DNA from: Xanthomonas nasturtii
Lineage (GTDB): Bacteria; Pseudomonadota; Gammaproteobacteria; Xanthomonadales; Xanthomonadaceae
Direction: 5' to 3'
DNA: 64,000 bases
Assembly: GCF_001660815.1 (NCBI RefSeq)
Contig: NZ_LYMI01000010.1
Location: 1 to 64,000, forward strand
Shown: positions 34,906 to 43,561 of the stretch, piece by piece
Position numbering within the stretch: the stretch's first letter is position 1
Layout of the letters: every line of letters starts with the position of its first letter
The notes under the pieces: model-generated
Told to the model about the DNA's origin: nothing
Databases searched by the model: none
The model's input: the letters and a program-made list of their open reading frames with translations, nothing else
Position numbers and translations under genes: made by a program

Positions 34906-35502
34906 ATGAAGAACTCACTGCTGGCCCTCGGCCTCCTCGCAGCCCTGCCGTTTGCGGCCTCCGCTGCTGAAAACATCTCTTACAACTTCGTCGAAGGCAA
35001 CTACGTGCGCACTCCGACCGAAGGCCGCGACGCGGACGGTTGGGGCGTGAAAGCCTCCTACGCCGTCGCTCCGAACTTCCACGTGTTCGGCGATTACAGC
35101 AAGCAGACCGCTGATGACAACAACGGCGTGTTCCAGAGCACTAATTCCGACTTCCAGCAGTGGGGCATCGGTGCGGGTTACAACCACGAAATCGCAACCG
35201 CTACCGACTTCCTGGCACGCGTGTCCTATCGCCGGCTGGATCTGGACACCCCGAACATCAACTTCGACGGCTTCAGCGTTGAAACCGGCCTGCGCACCTC
35301 GTTCGGCGAGCATATTGAAGTCTATGCCCTGGCTGGCTACGAAGATTTTTCGGAGAAGCGCGGCATCGATCTCGATGACACCTTCTACGGCCGCCTTGGC
35401 GCCCAGGTGAAGTTGAACCAGAACTGGGGCATCAACGGCGACATCCGTATGGATGGCGACGGCAACAAGGAATGGTCGGTCGGCCCGCGCTTCAGCTGGT
35501 AA
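34906..35502 (+). CDS. Ax21-family outer-membrane beta-barrel protein
   Basis: A 198-residue exported protein with signal peptide LLALGLLAALPFAASAAE and alternating polar/nonpolar strands (YNFVEGNYVRTPTEGRDADG, then HVFGDYSKQ, FLARVSYRRLDLD, VEVYALAGYE-type repeats). It ends in FSW, the aromatic C-terminus of an outer-membrane barrel. It is a paralogue of Ax21, a protein once proposed as a rice XA21 elicitor and quorum signal in work later retracted. It should be treated as a small porin-like or vesicle-associated protein of unknown function. Confidence 0.85.
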   Translation: MKNSLLALGLLAALPFAASAAENISYNFVEGNYVRTPTEGRDADGWGVKASYAVAPNFHVFGDYSKQTADDNNGVFQSTNSDFQQWGIGAGYNHEIATATDFLARVSYRRLDLDTPNINFDGFSVETGLRTSFGEHIEVYALAGYEDFSEKRGIDLDDTFYGRLGAQVKLNQNWGINGDIRMDGDGNKEWSVGPRFSW

Positions 35503-35547
35503 GCCGCACGTTTGACTGCAGCGCGACTCTCTCCCGCGCTGCATCGG

Positions 35548-35580
35548 AAGCCCGGTCCCACGACCGGGCTTCTTTCTTTT
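35548..35580 (+). terminator. Rho-independent terminator of the Ax21-like gene
   Basis: AAGCCCGGTC (35548-35557) pairs with GACCGGGCTT (35562-35571), followed by CTTTCTTTT. It lies 46 bp past the stop codon. Confidence 0.92.
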
Positions 35581-35708
35581 GGGCGACCGGGTGACGGTTC
35601 GATGCGGCAGATGCGTCATGTCGCATCTGCCCAGGATGGAGTTTGGCAGGCACGAATACCTGCCGCAGATCCGCCGCAACGGCATGTGTACGCACAACAG
35701 TCAGCAAA

Positions 35709-35740
35709 CAAAACGCCCGGCATTGCCGGGCGTTTTGTTA
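35709..35740 (-). terminator. Bidirectional terminator downstream of gpsA
   Basis: AAAACGCCCGGC (35710-35721), a short loop, and GCCGGGCGTTTT (35725-35736) form a perfect hairpin with A and T tails on both sides. It is 39 bp beyond the gpsA stop codon on the minus strand. Confidence 0.9.
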
Positions 35741-35778
35741 TGCATCTTCGCCATAGGCGCCAACGCGCTGCCGCGTGG

Positions 35779-36804
35779 TCAGGTAAACAAGGTCTGCGGA
35801 TACTCGGGCTTGCGCTCGCGTGCCAGCAATTCCTTCAGGCCTGCTTCCGGAGTGATTTCGCCGTGCAATACCGCGCGCACGGCGTTGGAGATCGGTAGCT
35901 CGATGCCGTGGTGCTCGGCCTGGCGCATGACCTCATCGGCCGTTTGCACCGATTCGACCACCTGGCCGATCTCACGGATCGCATCGTTCAAGCTCTGCCC
36001 GCGCCCCAACGCCAGGCCCAGGCGACGGTTACGCGACAGATCGCCGGTGCAGGTGAGTACCAGGTCGCCCAGACCAGCCAGGCCCATCAAGGTTTCCGGA
36101 CGCGCGCCAATCACCGCCGCCAGGCGCAGCATCTCGTTCAAGCCACGCGTGATCAGGCCGGCGCGTGCATTGAGACCGAGTTGCATGCCATCGGCCACAC
36201 CGGTGGCCACCGCCAGTACGTTCTTCATCGCGCCGCCCAGCTCGGCGCCCACCATGTCGTCGCCGGTGTAGGCGCGAAAGGTTGGCCCGTGCATGGCGTC
36301 TGCCACCACTTGCGCAAACGCCGCATCGTCGCCGTGCACGGTGATGGCGGTCGGCAGGCCGAGCGTGACTTCCTTGGCGAAGGACGGCCCGGTCACCACG
36401 GCCAGCGGAACGCTGGGGCCGAGAATGTTGCGCGCCACTTCATGCAGGAACCGCCCGGAACCGGGTTCGAAGCCTTTGGTTGCCCAGGCAACGCCGGCAC
36501 CCGACGGGCGCAGCGGTGCGATCAGCCGGATCGTCTCGGTGAACGCATGCGAGGGCACCACCACCAGGATCCAGGCGGCATCGGCAACCGCTGCCGGTAG
36601 GTCGGTGCTGGCACGCAGGCTGTCGGGCAGTGGAATGCCCGGCAGATAGCGCGCGTTCTCATGCGTGCGGTCGATGGTGTCCACCATCGCCGCATCGCGC
36701 CCCCAGAGCACGGTCGGGTGACCGTGTCTGGCCAGCAGCGCGGCCAGGGCAGTGCCCCAGGAGCCGGCGCCGAGGACGGCGATCTTCTGTTTCGAATCGC
36801 TCAT
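35779..36804 (-). CDS. gpsA: Glycerol-3-phosphate dehydrogenase [NAD(P)+]
   Basis: A 341-residue cytosolic enzyme that reduces dihydroxyacetone phosphate to sn-glycerol-3-phosphate for phospholipid synthesis. The NAD motif [20 protein letters not shown] is near the N-terminus, the catalytic region is [18 protein letters not shown] with the conserved Lys, and the substrate loop is [23 protein letters not shown] 36804 is used, not 36816, because it is 15 bp from the secB stop and gives the usual start. The gene forms a conserved pair with secB. Confidence 0.96.
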   Translation of the reverse strand: MSDSKQKIAVLGAGSWGTALAALLARHGHPTVLWGRDAAMVDTIDRTHENARYLPGIPLPDSLRASTDLPAAVADAAWILVVVPSHAFTETIRLIAPLRPSGAGVAWATKGFEPGSGRFLHEVARNILGPSVPLAVVTGPSFAKEVTLGLPTAITVHGDDAAFAQVVADAMHGPTFRAYTGDDMVGAELGGAMKNVLAVATGVADGMQLGLNARAGLITRGLNEMLRLAAVIGARPETLMGLAGLGDLVLTCTGDLSRNRRLGLALGRGQSLNDAIREIGQVVESVQTADEVMRQAEHHGIELPISNAVRAVLHGEITPEAGLKELLARERKPEYPQTLFT

Positions 36805-36819
36805 CGGCGCGATCAACGC

Positions 36820-37332
36820 TTAGGCGTTGCCAGCCGGCTCGGAATCGGCCAGCGAGGTGCCTTCGCCCTGACGCTGACGCAGGGTTTCTGCATACAGCGC
36901 TTCGAAGTTGATCGGCTGCAGGTAGAACGGCGGGAAACCGCCGGCCTGGATCAGGTCGCTGACCAGGGTGCGCACGTACGGGAACAGGATGTTCGGGCAC
37001 TGGGTGCCGAGCAGCACGTCGATCGCCTGCGGCTCCAGGCCGACCAGGCCGAACACGCCGGCCTGCTGCACTTCGGCCACGTAGGCGGTCTTGCCACCAG
37101 CGGTGCAGGTCAGGGTCACGGCCAGCACCACTTCGAAGGCGTTGTCGTTAAGGCGCTGGACCTTCTGGTTGAGGTTCAGCTGCAGCTCGGGCTGGTTGGC
37201 GTCATTGAAGACGGCCGGGGCATTCGGCGATTCGAAAGAAACGTCCTTGACGTAAATCTTTTCGATGGTGAAAGCGGGGCCAGCAGCGGCGTCGGCCGGC
37301 GCAGCGGCGCCGTTGAGGATTTCGTCGGACAT
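36820..37332 (-). CDS. secB: Protein-export chaperone SecB
   Basis: A 170-residue chaperone that keeps precursor proteins unfolded and passes them to SecA. The signature regions are [20 protein letters not shown] at the start of the fold, [20 protein letters not shown] in the middle and [20 protein letters not shown] near the end. The N-terminal Ala-rich extension and C-terminal tail are typical of Xanthomonadaceae. It is followed directly by gpsA and preceded by a membrane rhodanese gene, the same neighbourhood as in E. coli (yibN-grxC-secB-gpsA, without grxC). Confidence 0.96.
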   Translation of the reverse strand: MSDEILNGAAAPADAAAGPAFTIEKIYVKDVSFESPNAPAVFNDANQPELQLNLNQKVQRLNDNAFEVVLAVTLTCTAGGKTAYVAEVQQAGVFGLVGLEPQAIDVLLGTQCPNILFPYVRTLVSDLIQAGGFPPFYLQPINFEALYAETLRQRQGEGTSLADSEPAGNA

Positions 37333-37441
37333 TCCTAACTCCAAAAACGGTTCGGTGGATGCAGCGTTGAGTGATGCAGACGTGAAAGTGCGAGTCTCTC
37401 ATGCCAGCAATGGGGGCTTGCCGGGCGCCGCACAAGGCGGA

Positions 37442-37876
37442 TCAGCGGCCCTTGATCAGTGGCAGCTCGGCCATTTGCCAGGCGGCAACGCCGCCTTCGA
37501 GCCAGTACACCTGTTCGAAGCCGGCTTTCTTCAGCGTCTTGGCTGCGCCTGCAGAGGTGTTGCCGCTGCGGCAGACCACCACCACCGGCGAGGCCTTGGC
37601 ATTGACCAGCAGCTTGCTGGCCGGGTCGAACTTGGCCAGCGCCACATTGCGGCTGCCGGCGATATGGCCTTTTTCGAAATCGGCGGTGGGCGACAGGTCG
37701 ATCACCAGCGCGTTTTCGCTGTTGATCAGACGGGTCAGCTCGGCCGGCTTGAGCGCGCGATAGCCGCGGAACAGGCGCGCGACCTCGGTGACGATCAGGG
37801 CAATGGTCAGGCCCACCAGGGCCAGCGACAGCATGGGGTTGCGGCCGACAAAGGCCTGCAGCTCTTCGAAATTCAC
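37442..37876 (-). CDS. Membrane-anchored rhodanese-like protein (YibN type)
   Basis: A 144-residue protein with one N-terminal transmembrane helix (LSLALVGLTIALIVTEVARL) and a rhodanese domain. The catalytic loop is VVVCRSGNTSAGAA, with the cysteine that can carry sulphane sulphur. Position upstream of secB supports the YibN assignment. It probably transfers sulphur at the inner membrane; the substrate is unknown. Confidence 0.88.
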   Translation of the reverse strand: MNFEELQAFVGRNPMLSLALVGLTIALIVTEVARLFRGYRALKPAELTRLINSENALVIDLSPTADFEKGHIAGSRNVALAKFDPASKLLVNAKASPVVVVCRSGNTSAGAAKTLKKAGFEQVYWLEGGVAAWQMAELPLIKGR

Positions 37877-37951
37877 GGGGTCAGGGTCAGGCGAGCGGGC
37901 GGGAATTGTCGCACAGCTGGCGTACGCGACGCCCAGCGCGCAGGGGCCGGG

Positions 37952-38374
37952 CTACTGGCCCCTCCACAGATCGGGCAGGCCGCTGGTCAGCCACCAGCGC
38001 TTGTGTTCGGGGTTCCAGCGCCAGATCTCGATGCTGCGCACCAGCCGTTCGGCCTGGGTATTGCGGTTGATCACCCGCAGCTCGACCTCGCGGCGCAGGT
38101 CGCCGTTGGCGTCTTCGCCCACGCGCAGCTCGCGGTAGCCGGAGATCTGCACCTGTTCGTAGCGCGAACGTTCCAGGTCGCTGAGCGGATGCGCCTGTGC
38201 GTAGGCCGGTTCCACGAAGCCCAGCGCGGCGTCGAAATCGTTCCAGCGCACGGCGGCCGTATAGGCGGCCTGGGTGGTTTCCAGCGCGCGCGCCTGGGCA
38301 CGGCTGCCGGCGTGGACCACCCCGCTGAGCATCGCCAGCCCAAGCAGCACGACCGTTGTGATGACTGCACGCAT
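37952..38374 (-). CDS. Conserved exported protein, function unknown
   Basis: A 140-residue protein with a signal peptide (VVLLGLAMLSGVVHAG) and a compact alpha+beta domain (AALGFVEPAYAQAHPLSDLE, then EVELRVINRNTQAERLVRSI and WRWNPEHKRWWLTSGLPDLW). The Trp-rich end and the fold pattern recall NTF2-like or DUF-type periplasmic proteins, but I cannot name a family. The start at 38374 is set by the signal peptide, since the frame is open much further upstream. Confidence 0.75.
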   Translation of the reverse strand: MRAVITTVVLLGLAMLSGVVHAGSRAQARALETTQAAYTAAVRWNDFDAALGFVEPAYAQAHPLSDLERSRYEQVQISGYRELRVGEDANGDLRREVELRVINRNTQAERLVRSIEIWRWNPEHKRWWLTSGLPDLWRGQ

Positions 38375-38403
38375 GCCTATTCCCCCCAGATCCAGCCCGC
38401 ATC

Positions 38404-38874
38404 CTACCGCTTTGGAAACGCCACGAAGCGCCCGCTCAAGGTAGCCGCCGCGGCACCCGAGCCCAGCGCGATCTGCGCGCGCATGCCGATACGCGCCTTG
38501 CCGCGCTGCCGGAAGGTGGCCAGAAACGCCTCCCAACTTCCCAGGTCGGATGGCTCGGCATTGGCCACCAGGTCTTCGTAGACCGGCGCGACATAGCGCA
38601 GCTGGCTGTCGGCGACATAGACATCGGCGCTATGTCCGGCCAACTGTAGTTGCAGGGTCAGCCAGCCCCAGCTGGCCAGGGTCATCAACGAGGCCAGGCT
38701 GCCGCCGAACGCATTGGCCTTGTCGTTGACGTTGGCCTGCAGCGGCGCGCGCAGGCGCAGCGCACCATCGTGCAAGCCGTCGACGGCGATGCCCATCGAC
38801 AGCACCGGCGGCATGGCGATGAACTGCTGCTGCAGCGACTGCAGGGCGGATGCGAGCGTGCAAGAAGGAGTCAT
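38404..38874 (-). CDS. Hotdog-fold thioesterase (YiiD C-terminal type)
   Basis: A 156-residue protein with the pattern of the YiiD_C thioesterase domain: VDGLHDGALRLRAPLQANVN-DKANAFGGSLASLMTLASWG, then VYVADSQLRYVAPVYEDLVA. The Asn/Lys and Gly-rich helix fits acyl-CoA binding. In E. coli YiiD this domain is fused to an acetyltransferase; here it stands alone. ATG 38874 has AAGGAG-like bases (AAGAAGGAG on the plus complement side is not a site), so the start rests mainly on length. Confidence 0.78.
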   Translation of the reverse strand: MTPSCTLASALQSLQQQFIAMPPVLSMGIAVDGLHDGALRLRAPLQANVNDKANAFGGSLASLMTLASWGWLTLQLQLAGHSADVYVADSQLRYVAPVYEDLVANAEPSDLGSWEAFLATFRQRGKARIGMRAQIALGSGAAAATLSGRFVAFPKR

Positions 38875-39001
38875 CGGCAAAGACTGAAAGACGGCGAAGG
38901 GCGGCATCATGCCGCAATGTTCTGCGAGCGTCTTGTGCACTCGCATGACATGCGGTACCGCATGGTGAACGCGACACCGCCGGTGTGCTGCACATGGGCC
39001 G

Positions 39002-39391
39002 GTATGGCTCCAGCCGCACGATGCCGTTGCCGCCCGGCAGCCAGTCGGTGCTGCGCAGCAGCGCCGGCAACGCATCGGACAGATGCATGTCGTCTTCGAA
39101 AATGGCGGTGTAGGCGTCATCGGAGTCGGCCGCGATGCGCCATGCCACCTGGTGACTGAGAAAACATCCGATATTGGATGCTGTCCACTTGCGCGGGCCG
39201 GTGCTGAAGGCATCGACGGAACCTTCCAGTGGGCGATCACGCACGAAGTCTGCGATCTGCTCGGCCGACAACGTTGCGCCGTCGACGGCGGCAATGCGCT
39301 CGAACGGCATGCCTAACGCATGGAAGCGTGCCGACATGGCCTGCAGCCGGTCGCTGCTGCGCTGCATACTGATGAGGTAGGACTTGATCAC
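39002..39391 (-). pseudogene. Glycosyltransferase family 25 (LOS biosynthesis), 3'-truncated
   Basis: From GTG 39391 the minus strand encodes VIKSYLISMQRSSDRLQAMS and later FERIAAVDGATL, CFLSHQVAWRIA and AIFEDDMHLS. These are the sugar-nucleotide and ExD motifs of GT25 galactosyl- or glucosyltransferases that extend lipooligosaccharide. Homology stops near VRLEPYRP at about 39002, after roughly 130 of ~250 residues. The frame then runs on into unrelated sequence and overlaps the next gene. The missing half contains the second conserved region, so the product should be inactive. Confidence 0.75.
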
Positions 39392-39599
39392 GCTGCCACT
39401 CCAGCTCGATTCTCGTGGCGGATCGTGGGCACAAGCAGTCAGTGGCAAAGAGCCCGGCACGAGGTTCTGGCCGCACAAACGCAGGTATCAGGCTGAGCAG
39501 GCTCGCAAGGTCACACGAGGCGCGAGGATCAACACGGTGTCAGCGCGATCGGGGGGCAATGCCCGCCCCGATACGTCACGGCTCTCGCATAATCACTAA

Positions 39600-40376
39600 A
39601 TGACACCCCACCCCGCAGCTGCCGATGCCTGGACCCTGATCTCGCTGCGCCCCAGCGGCGACCATGCGCCATTGCGGCGCGCGGTTGCGCGGCATGGCGG
39701 GCGTGTACTCGCACTGTCGCCGTGGCGCTTGCAGACCAACGACACCGCGCAGGCGCGGGACGCCTTGCGGCAGGCGCTGGCAGCGCCGATCGCGGTTTTC
39801 ACCAGCCCGGCGGCGGTGCAGGCGGCGCATCGTCTTGCGCCGCTGCATCGGCCGGCGCAGGCGCACTGGGTCAGCGTGGGCGACGGCACCGCGCGCGCAT
39901 TGCACGCCTGTGGCATCGACAGCGTGGTGCGCCCCGCGCGCATGGACAGCGAAGGACTGCTTGCGTTGCCGCTGCTGCAGGCGCCACTGCAGGCGGTCGG
40001 GCTGATTACTGCGCCCGGCGGACGCGGCATGCTGGCACCGACGCTGCAACAGCGCGGTGCACGCATCCTGCGCGCCGATGTCTATCAACGCGTTCCGCTG
40101 CGCCTGCGCGCATCGGCAATACAGGCGTTGTCGCTTGCACTGCCGCGCAGCGTGCTGGCATTGAGCAGCGCCGAGGCACTGACGCTGGTCCTGCAACAGC
40201 TGCCTGCCGAAGCAGTGGTCGCGTGGCAACCGCGTCCGGTGGTCGCGTCCAGCGATCGCATGCTGGATGCCGCACACGCGGCCGGCTTCGTGCATATCAC
40301 GCGCGCGGATGGTCCGTTACCCGTGCAGCTCGCCGCTGCTGCGGCCTCGGTCATGACACCACCGCGACCTTGCTGA
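39600..40376 (+). CDS. hemD: Uroporphyrinogen-III synthase
   Basis: A 258-residue enzyme that cyclises hydroxymethylbilane with D-ring inversion to give uroporphyrinogen III. The sequence is poorly conserved in this family, but the two-domain pattern is visible: APIAVFTSPAAVQAAH, then LITAPGGRGMLAPTLQQRGA, then VLALSSAEALTLVLQQL and VVASSDRMLDAAHAAGF. Position immediately upstream of hemX and hemY confirms it. ATG 39600 begins right after a CACTAA stretch, without a strong ribosome site. Confidence 0.9.
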   Translation: MTPHPAAADAWTLISLRPSGDHAPLRRAVARHGGRVLALSPWRLQTNDTAQARDALRQALAAPIAVFTSPAAVQAAHRLAPLHRPAQAHWVSVGDGTARALHACGIDSVVRPARMDSEGLLALPLLQAPLQAVGLITAPGGRGMLAPTLQQRGARILRADVYQRVPLRLRASAIQALSLALPRSVLALSSAEALTLVLQQLPAEAVVAWQPRPVVASSDRMLDAAHAAGFVHITRADGPLPVQLAAAAASVMTPPRPC

Positions 40377-40479
40377 ACTGCGAACTCAAGCACAGCTTGC
40401 AGGTGTCAGCCGCTGCACGCCATGCTGTATCAGATGACTGCGGCGCCTGCGCCGGTCGTGACCGCCCGAGGATGCCCGA

Positions 40480-41457
40480 ATGACCGAAATGCCCGCTCCC
40501 ACGCGACGCTTTCCCTTGGCATGGCCGCTGCTCGCGGTTGCCGTGGTGGCCACCGGCGTGGCGCTGTTTCTGGGCTGGCGCGCATGGCAGGGCTATCAGG
40601 CCGCACAACTGCAGGCCGCGCAGGCGCAGCAGCAACGCTGGGACGGCACCCAGCAGATGCTGGAAACGTTGCGCCGCGATCAACGCCTGGCCAACGAGCG
40701 CCTGCAGGATGCGGCGGCCACCAATCGCGTGCTGCGCGATGAAATGCTCGGCCTGAGTCAGCGCAGTGCGCTGCTCGAAGACACCGTGCAAAAGCTGGCC
40801 GACCCCAACCGTCACGGCGCACAGGCGCTGCGCCTGGACGAAGTGGAACTGCTGTTGCGGCTCGGCCAGCAACGGCTGAGCATCGCCGGCGATGCCGATG
40901 GTGCACGCCGTGCCTACGCACTGGCCAACGGCGCGCTCAACGGCGTCGACGATCCCGGCTACCTCAATCTGCGTCAGGCACTGGTGCAGGAGCGCGACGC
41001 CCTGGACCGCCTCGGTGCCGGCCCACAGGCGCAGGTCGGCCAGAGCCTGGATAGCTTGGCTGCCGAGTTGCAGCGCCTGCCGGAGCAGACCGCACAGGAC
41101 AGCGATGCGGCGCAGCCGTGGTGGCAGAAAGTGCTGGCGCCCTTGGTGGACATCCGCCCCAGCCGCGGCGATGCCTTGCTCAGCGGCGGCGACCGGCATG
41201 CCGCGCGCGATGCGTTGCAGATTGAAATCAGCCTGGCACGCGCCGCGGTCGAACGTGGCGATGCCGTTGGCCTGGCGCAATCGCTGCGCCGCGTGGATAC
41301 CTGGACGACACGGCTATGGCCGGAGTCGCCGCAACGCCGTCAGCTGCGTGCACGCCTGCGCAGCCTGCAACAAGCGCCACTGCGTCCGCGCCTGCCGGAA
41401 CTGGGCACCACCCTGCTGCAACTGCAGGCCATGCGTGAAGGGAGATCCACCCAATGA
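40480..41457 (+). CDS. hemX: HemX-like membrane protein
   Basis: A 325-residue protein with one N-terminal transmembrane helix (FPLAWPLLAVAVVATGVALF) followed by a long coiled-coil (QLQAAQAQQQRWDGTQQMLE) and a helical periplasmic domain. This is the HemX layout. It is often annotated as uroporphyrinogen-III methyltransferase but lacks SAM-binding motifs, so that name should not be used. It overlaps hemY by 4 bp (ATGA), indicating translational coupling. Confidence 0.88.
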   Translation: MTEMPAPTRRFPLAWPLLAVAVVATGVALFLGWRAWQGYQAAQLQAAQAQQQRWDGTQQMLETLRRDQRLANERLQDAAATNRVLRDEMLGLSQRSALLEDTVQKLADPNRHGAQALRLDEVELLLRLGQQRLSIAGDADGARRAYALANGALNGVDDPGYLNLRQALVQERDALDRLGAGPQAQVGQSLDSLAAELQRLPEQTAQDSDAAQPWWQKVLAPLVDIRPSRGDALLSGGDRHAARDALQIEISLARAAVERGDAVGLAQSLRRVDTWTTRLWPESPQRRQLRARLRSLQQAPLRPRLPELGTTLLQLQAMREGRSTQ

Positions 41458-42719
41458 AAGTGTTGCGTACCGTCTTGATCCTGTTGGTTGCCGTGGCGCT
41501 GGGCGTGCTTGGCGCGCAGTGGCTATCGCACCAGAACAGTTACGACCTGGGCAACGTGGCGGTCAGTGTGGGCGGTAACGACTACCACGCCGCCATGCCG
41601 CAGGCGCTGCTGATCCTGGTGATCGCCCTGCTGGTGCTGTGGTTGCTGTGGACCTTGATCAGCCTGCCGTTCCGCGTGTGGGGCAAATACCGCCGCAAGA
41701 AGGGCCGCGCGCGGTTGATCGAAGGCCTGCGCGCAGCCGATCATGGCCAATGGCAGCGCGCCGAGCGGCTGCTGGTCACTGCCAGCGAAGACGACGAAGT
41801 CAGCGGCATTGCACTGGCGAGCGCAGTCCGCGTGGCCGATGCACGCGGCGACGAGGCGTCGGCCAACGCGCTTGCACAGCAACTGGCCGAACGTGACCCC
41901 ACCGCACATGCGCTGCTGCAAGGCGAACGCTATCTGGCGCGGCAGCGCCCGGTGGAAGCGATCAATGCACTGGATAGCGCCAACGCGCAGCCATTGCCGG
42001 CACGCGGCCTGCTGCTGCGCACGCATGCGCTGGCCCAGATCGGTCGCGCCGATGAAGCCTACGGCCAGCTCGGTGCCCTGCGTCAGCAGGCGGTGCTGGC
42101 GCCCGATGCCTATAGCACGCTGGAAGCCACGTTGGCCGAGCAGACCCTGTTGCAGGCCAGCGATGCCAACGCACTGGCCGAGCGCTGGGAAGCATTGCCC
42201 AAAGCATTACGCACCACGCCGGCGGTGGTCGGCGCCTATGCGCAGCGCGCGGCCGTGCTGCATTGGGACGATGCGGCCGTGCACAGCCTGGAACAGGCGC
42301 TGGACGTGCACTGGGATGAATCGCTGGTGCGTTTGTACGGCGTGCTGCCGCTGGAAAAATACGATTCGCGCCGCGCCAGTGCGCAGCGCTGGCTGACCCA
42401 GTATCCGGACAGCCCGGGCCTGTTGCTGACCCTGGCGCGCCTGGCACGTCACCAGCAGCAGTGGTCGCAGGCCGAGGAATTTCTGCATCGCGCGGTGGCC
42501 AACGGCGCCGGCAGCGAGGCCTGGGAAGAGCTGGGGCACGGGTTTGCCGCATCCGGCGATCTGCTGTCGGCACAGCATTGCTACGCCAATGCCTTGCGCG
42601 CTGCACGTGGCGAGCCGGTACTGGAGGGCATGCCGCAGCAATCGCTGCGCGGGCCGATGGTGGCGGCGTACGACTCCCCGCAGGTTGATCCGCGCGCGCC
42701 GGATGACCGCGTGCTGTAA
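41454..42719 (+). CDS. hemY: HemY, TPR-containing inner-membrane protein
   Basis: A 421-residue protein with two N-terminal membrane helices (ILLVAVALGVLGAQWL and ALLILVIALLVLWLLWTLIS) and a C-terminal set of TPR-like helices ending with GHGFAASGDLLSAQHCYANA. This is the proteobacterial HemY, which is not a protoporphyrinogen oxidase despite the shared name. It acts with HemX at the membrane in late haem biosynthesis. It is the last gene of the hemD-hemX-hemY operon. Confidence 0.92.
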   Translation: MKVLRTVLILLVAVALGVLGAQWLSHQNSYDLGNVAVSVGGNDYHAAMPQALLILVIALLVLWLLWTLISLPFRVWGKYRRKKGRARLIEGLRAADHGQWQRAERLLVTASEDDEVSGIALASAVRVADARGDEASANALAQQLAERDPTAHALLQGERYLARQRPVEAINALDSANAQPLPARGLLLRTHALAQIGRADEAYGQLGALRQQAVLAPDAYSTLEATLAEQTLLQASDANALAERWEALPKALRTTPAVVGAYAQRAAVLHWDDAAVHSLEQALDVHWDESLVRLYGVLPLEKYDSRRASAQRWLTQYPDSPGLLLTLARLARHQQQWSQAEEFLHRAVANGAGSEAWEELGHGFAASGDLLSAQHCYANALRAARGEPVLEGMPQQSLRGPMVAAYDSPQVDPRAPDDRVL

Positions 42720-42772
42720 TCGATCGCCTGTGATCAGTATCGATTCTGCGGCGTTGCGTGGAGTCACTGAGA

Positions 42773-42796
42773 GCCCCGGCATGTCCGGGGCGTTTT
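42773..42796 (+). terminator. Terminator of the hem operon
   Basis: CCCCGG (42774-42779) pairs with CCGGGG (42785-42790), followed by CGTTTTG. It is 54 bp after the hemY stop codon. Confidence 0.85.
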
Positions 42797-42911
42797 GTCG
42801 GTCCGGGCCTGATCGGGGCGCTGCCTCACTGCCCCCTGCCTGCCAGGACATCTGCAGCGATGGCAACGTCCCAAAGACGCTACGAATGTCTCTGCAGATG
42901 CGCACCGCAAA

Positions 42912-43454
42912 TCACCAATTGCGCGAGCCCCACGGTGGCGCTGGCAGCGCCTGCAGGAACGCATCGCAGGCACCCAGGAAACGCGCCTGTTCGTGGTCGA
43001 CCGATTGCGGCGATAAAACGCGCGAGCCGAGCCTGCCGATCAACAGCATGACCGCCATCACTACAGCGCCGGTCAGCCAGCCGATCGCGCCGTCCAGCGC
43101 CAGGCCGCCTGCCAGTAATGGCACGACCGATGCCCTCGTGATCACGACATAGCGGACTCGGCGCCGCTCGTGCCGGGTGCACACGGTCAGCACATGCGCG
43201 CTGCGCTTGCGCAGCACGATGGCCAGGATCACATACGGCAACACCCCCATCAGCAGCGCCAGATAGATCGCCGGGTGATGCCAGTGAAAGATATGGCGAC
43301 GCGGCGAGTTGTCGGCCGGCGCATTGCACTTGACGCAATGCTGCGGCAGATTGGCGCCCGGCATGCACACCAGTACATCGCCCTCGCGCCACACAGCGCC
43401 ATGCGCCGGAGGCAGTTAGAGCGTGGGTGGTTCGCGTGACTCGACGTTCGACAT
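42912..43454 (-). pseudogene. Zinc-ribbon membrane protein split by an in-frame stop
   Basis: The reading frame opens at ATG 43454 (MSNVESREPPTL) with AAGGA seven bases before it. It meets a TAA at 43416-43418 and continues in the same frame for 168 codons. The continuation has a CVKCNAP half of a zinc ribbon after PGANLPQHC, two or three hydrophobic segments (AIYLALLMGVLPYVILAIVL and SVVPLLAGGLALDGAIGWLT) and a Cys-containing end. A single base change would remove the stop. Either the gene is inactivated or translation restarts at GTG 43394, giving 160 residues. I do not recognise a family. Confidence 0.6.
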
Positions 43455-43561
43455 CCATGCGTCCTTGCAGGGTGGGGATTGGGGATTGGGGATTCGAAAG
43501 AGCGGGTTTCGCTTTTGCGAATCCCGCAATCCCGAATCCCAAATCCCGTCGCGGCAGCAGC

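Noticed and set aside
34906..35502. Ax21-like protein as a quorum-sensing signal or XA21 ligand
   Set aside because: The original claims were retracted. The sequence shows an ordinary small outer-membrane barrel.
40480..41457. Annotation as uroporphyrinogen-III C-methyltransferase
   Set aside because: No SAM-binding motif is present. Membrane helix plus coiled coil identifies HemX.
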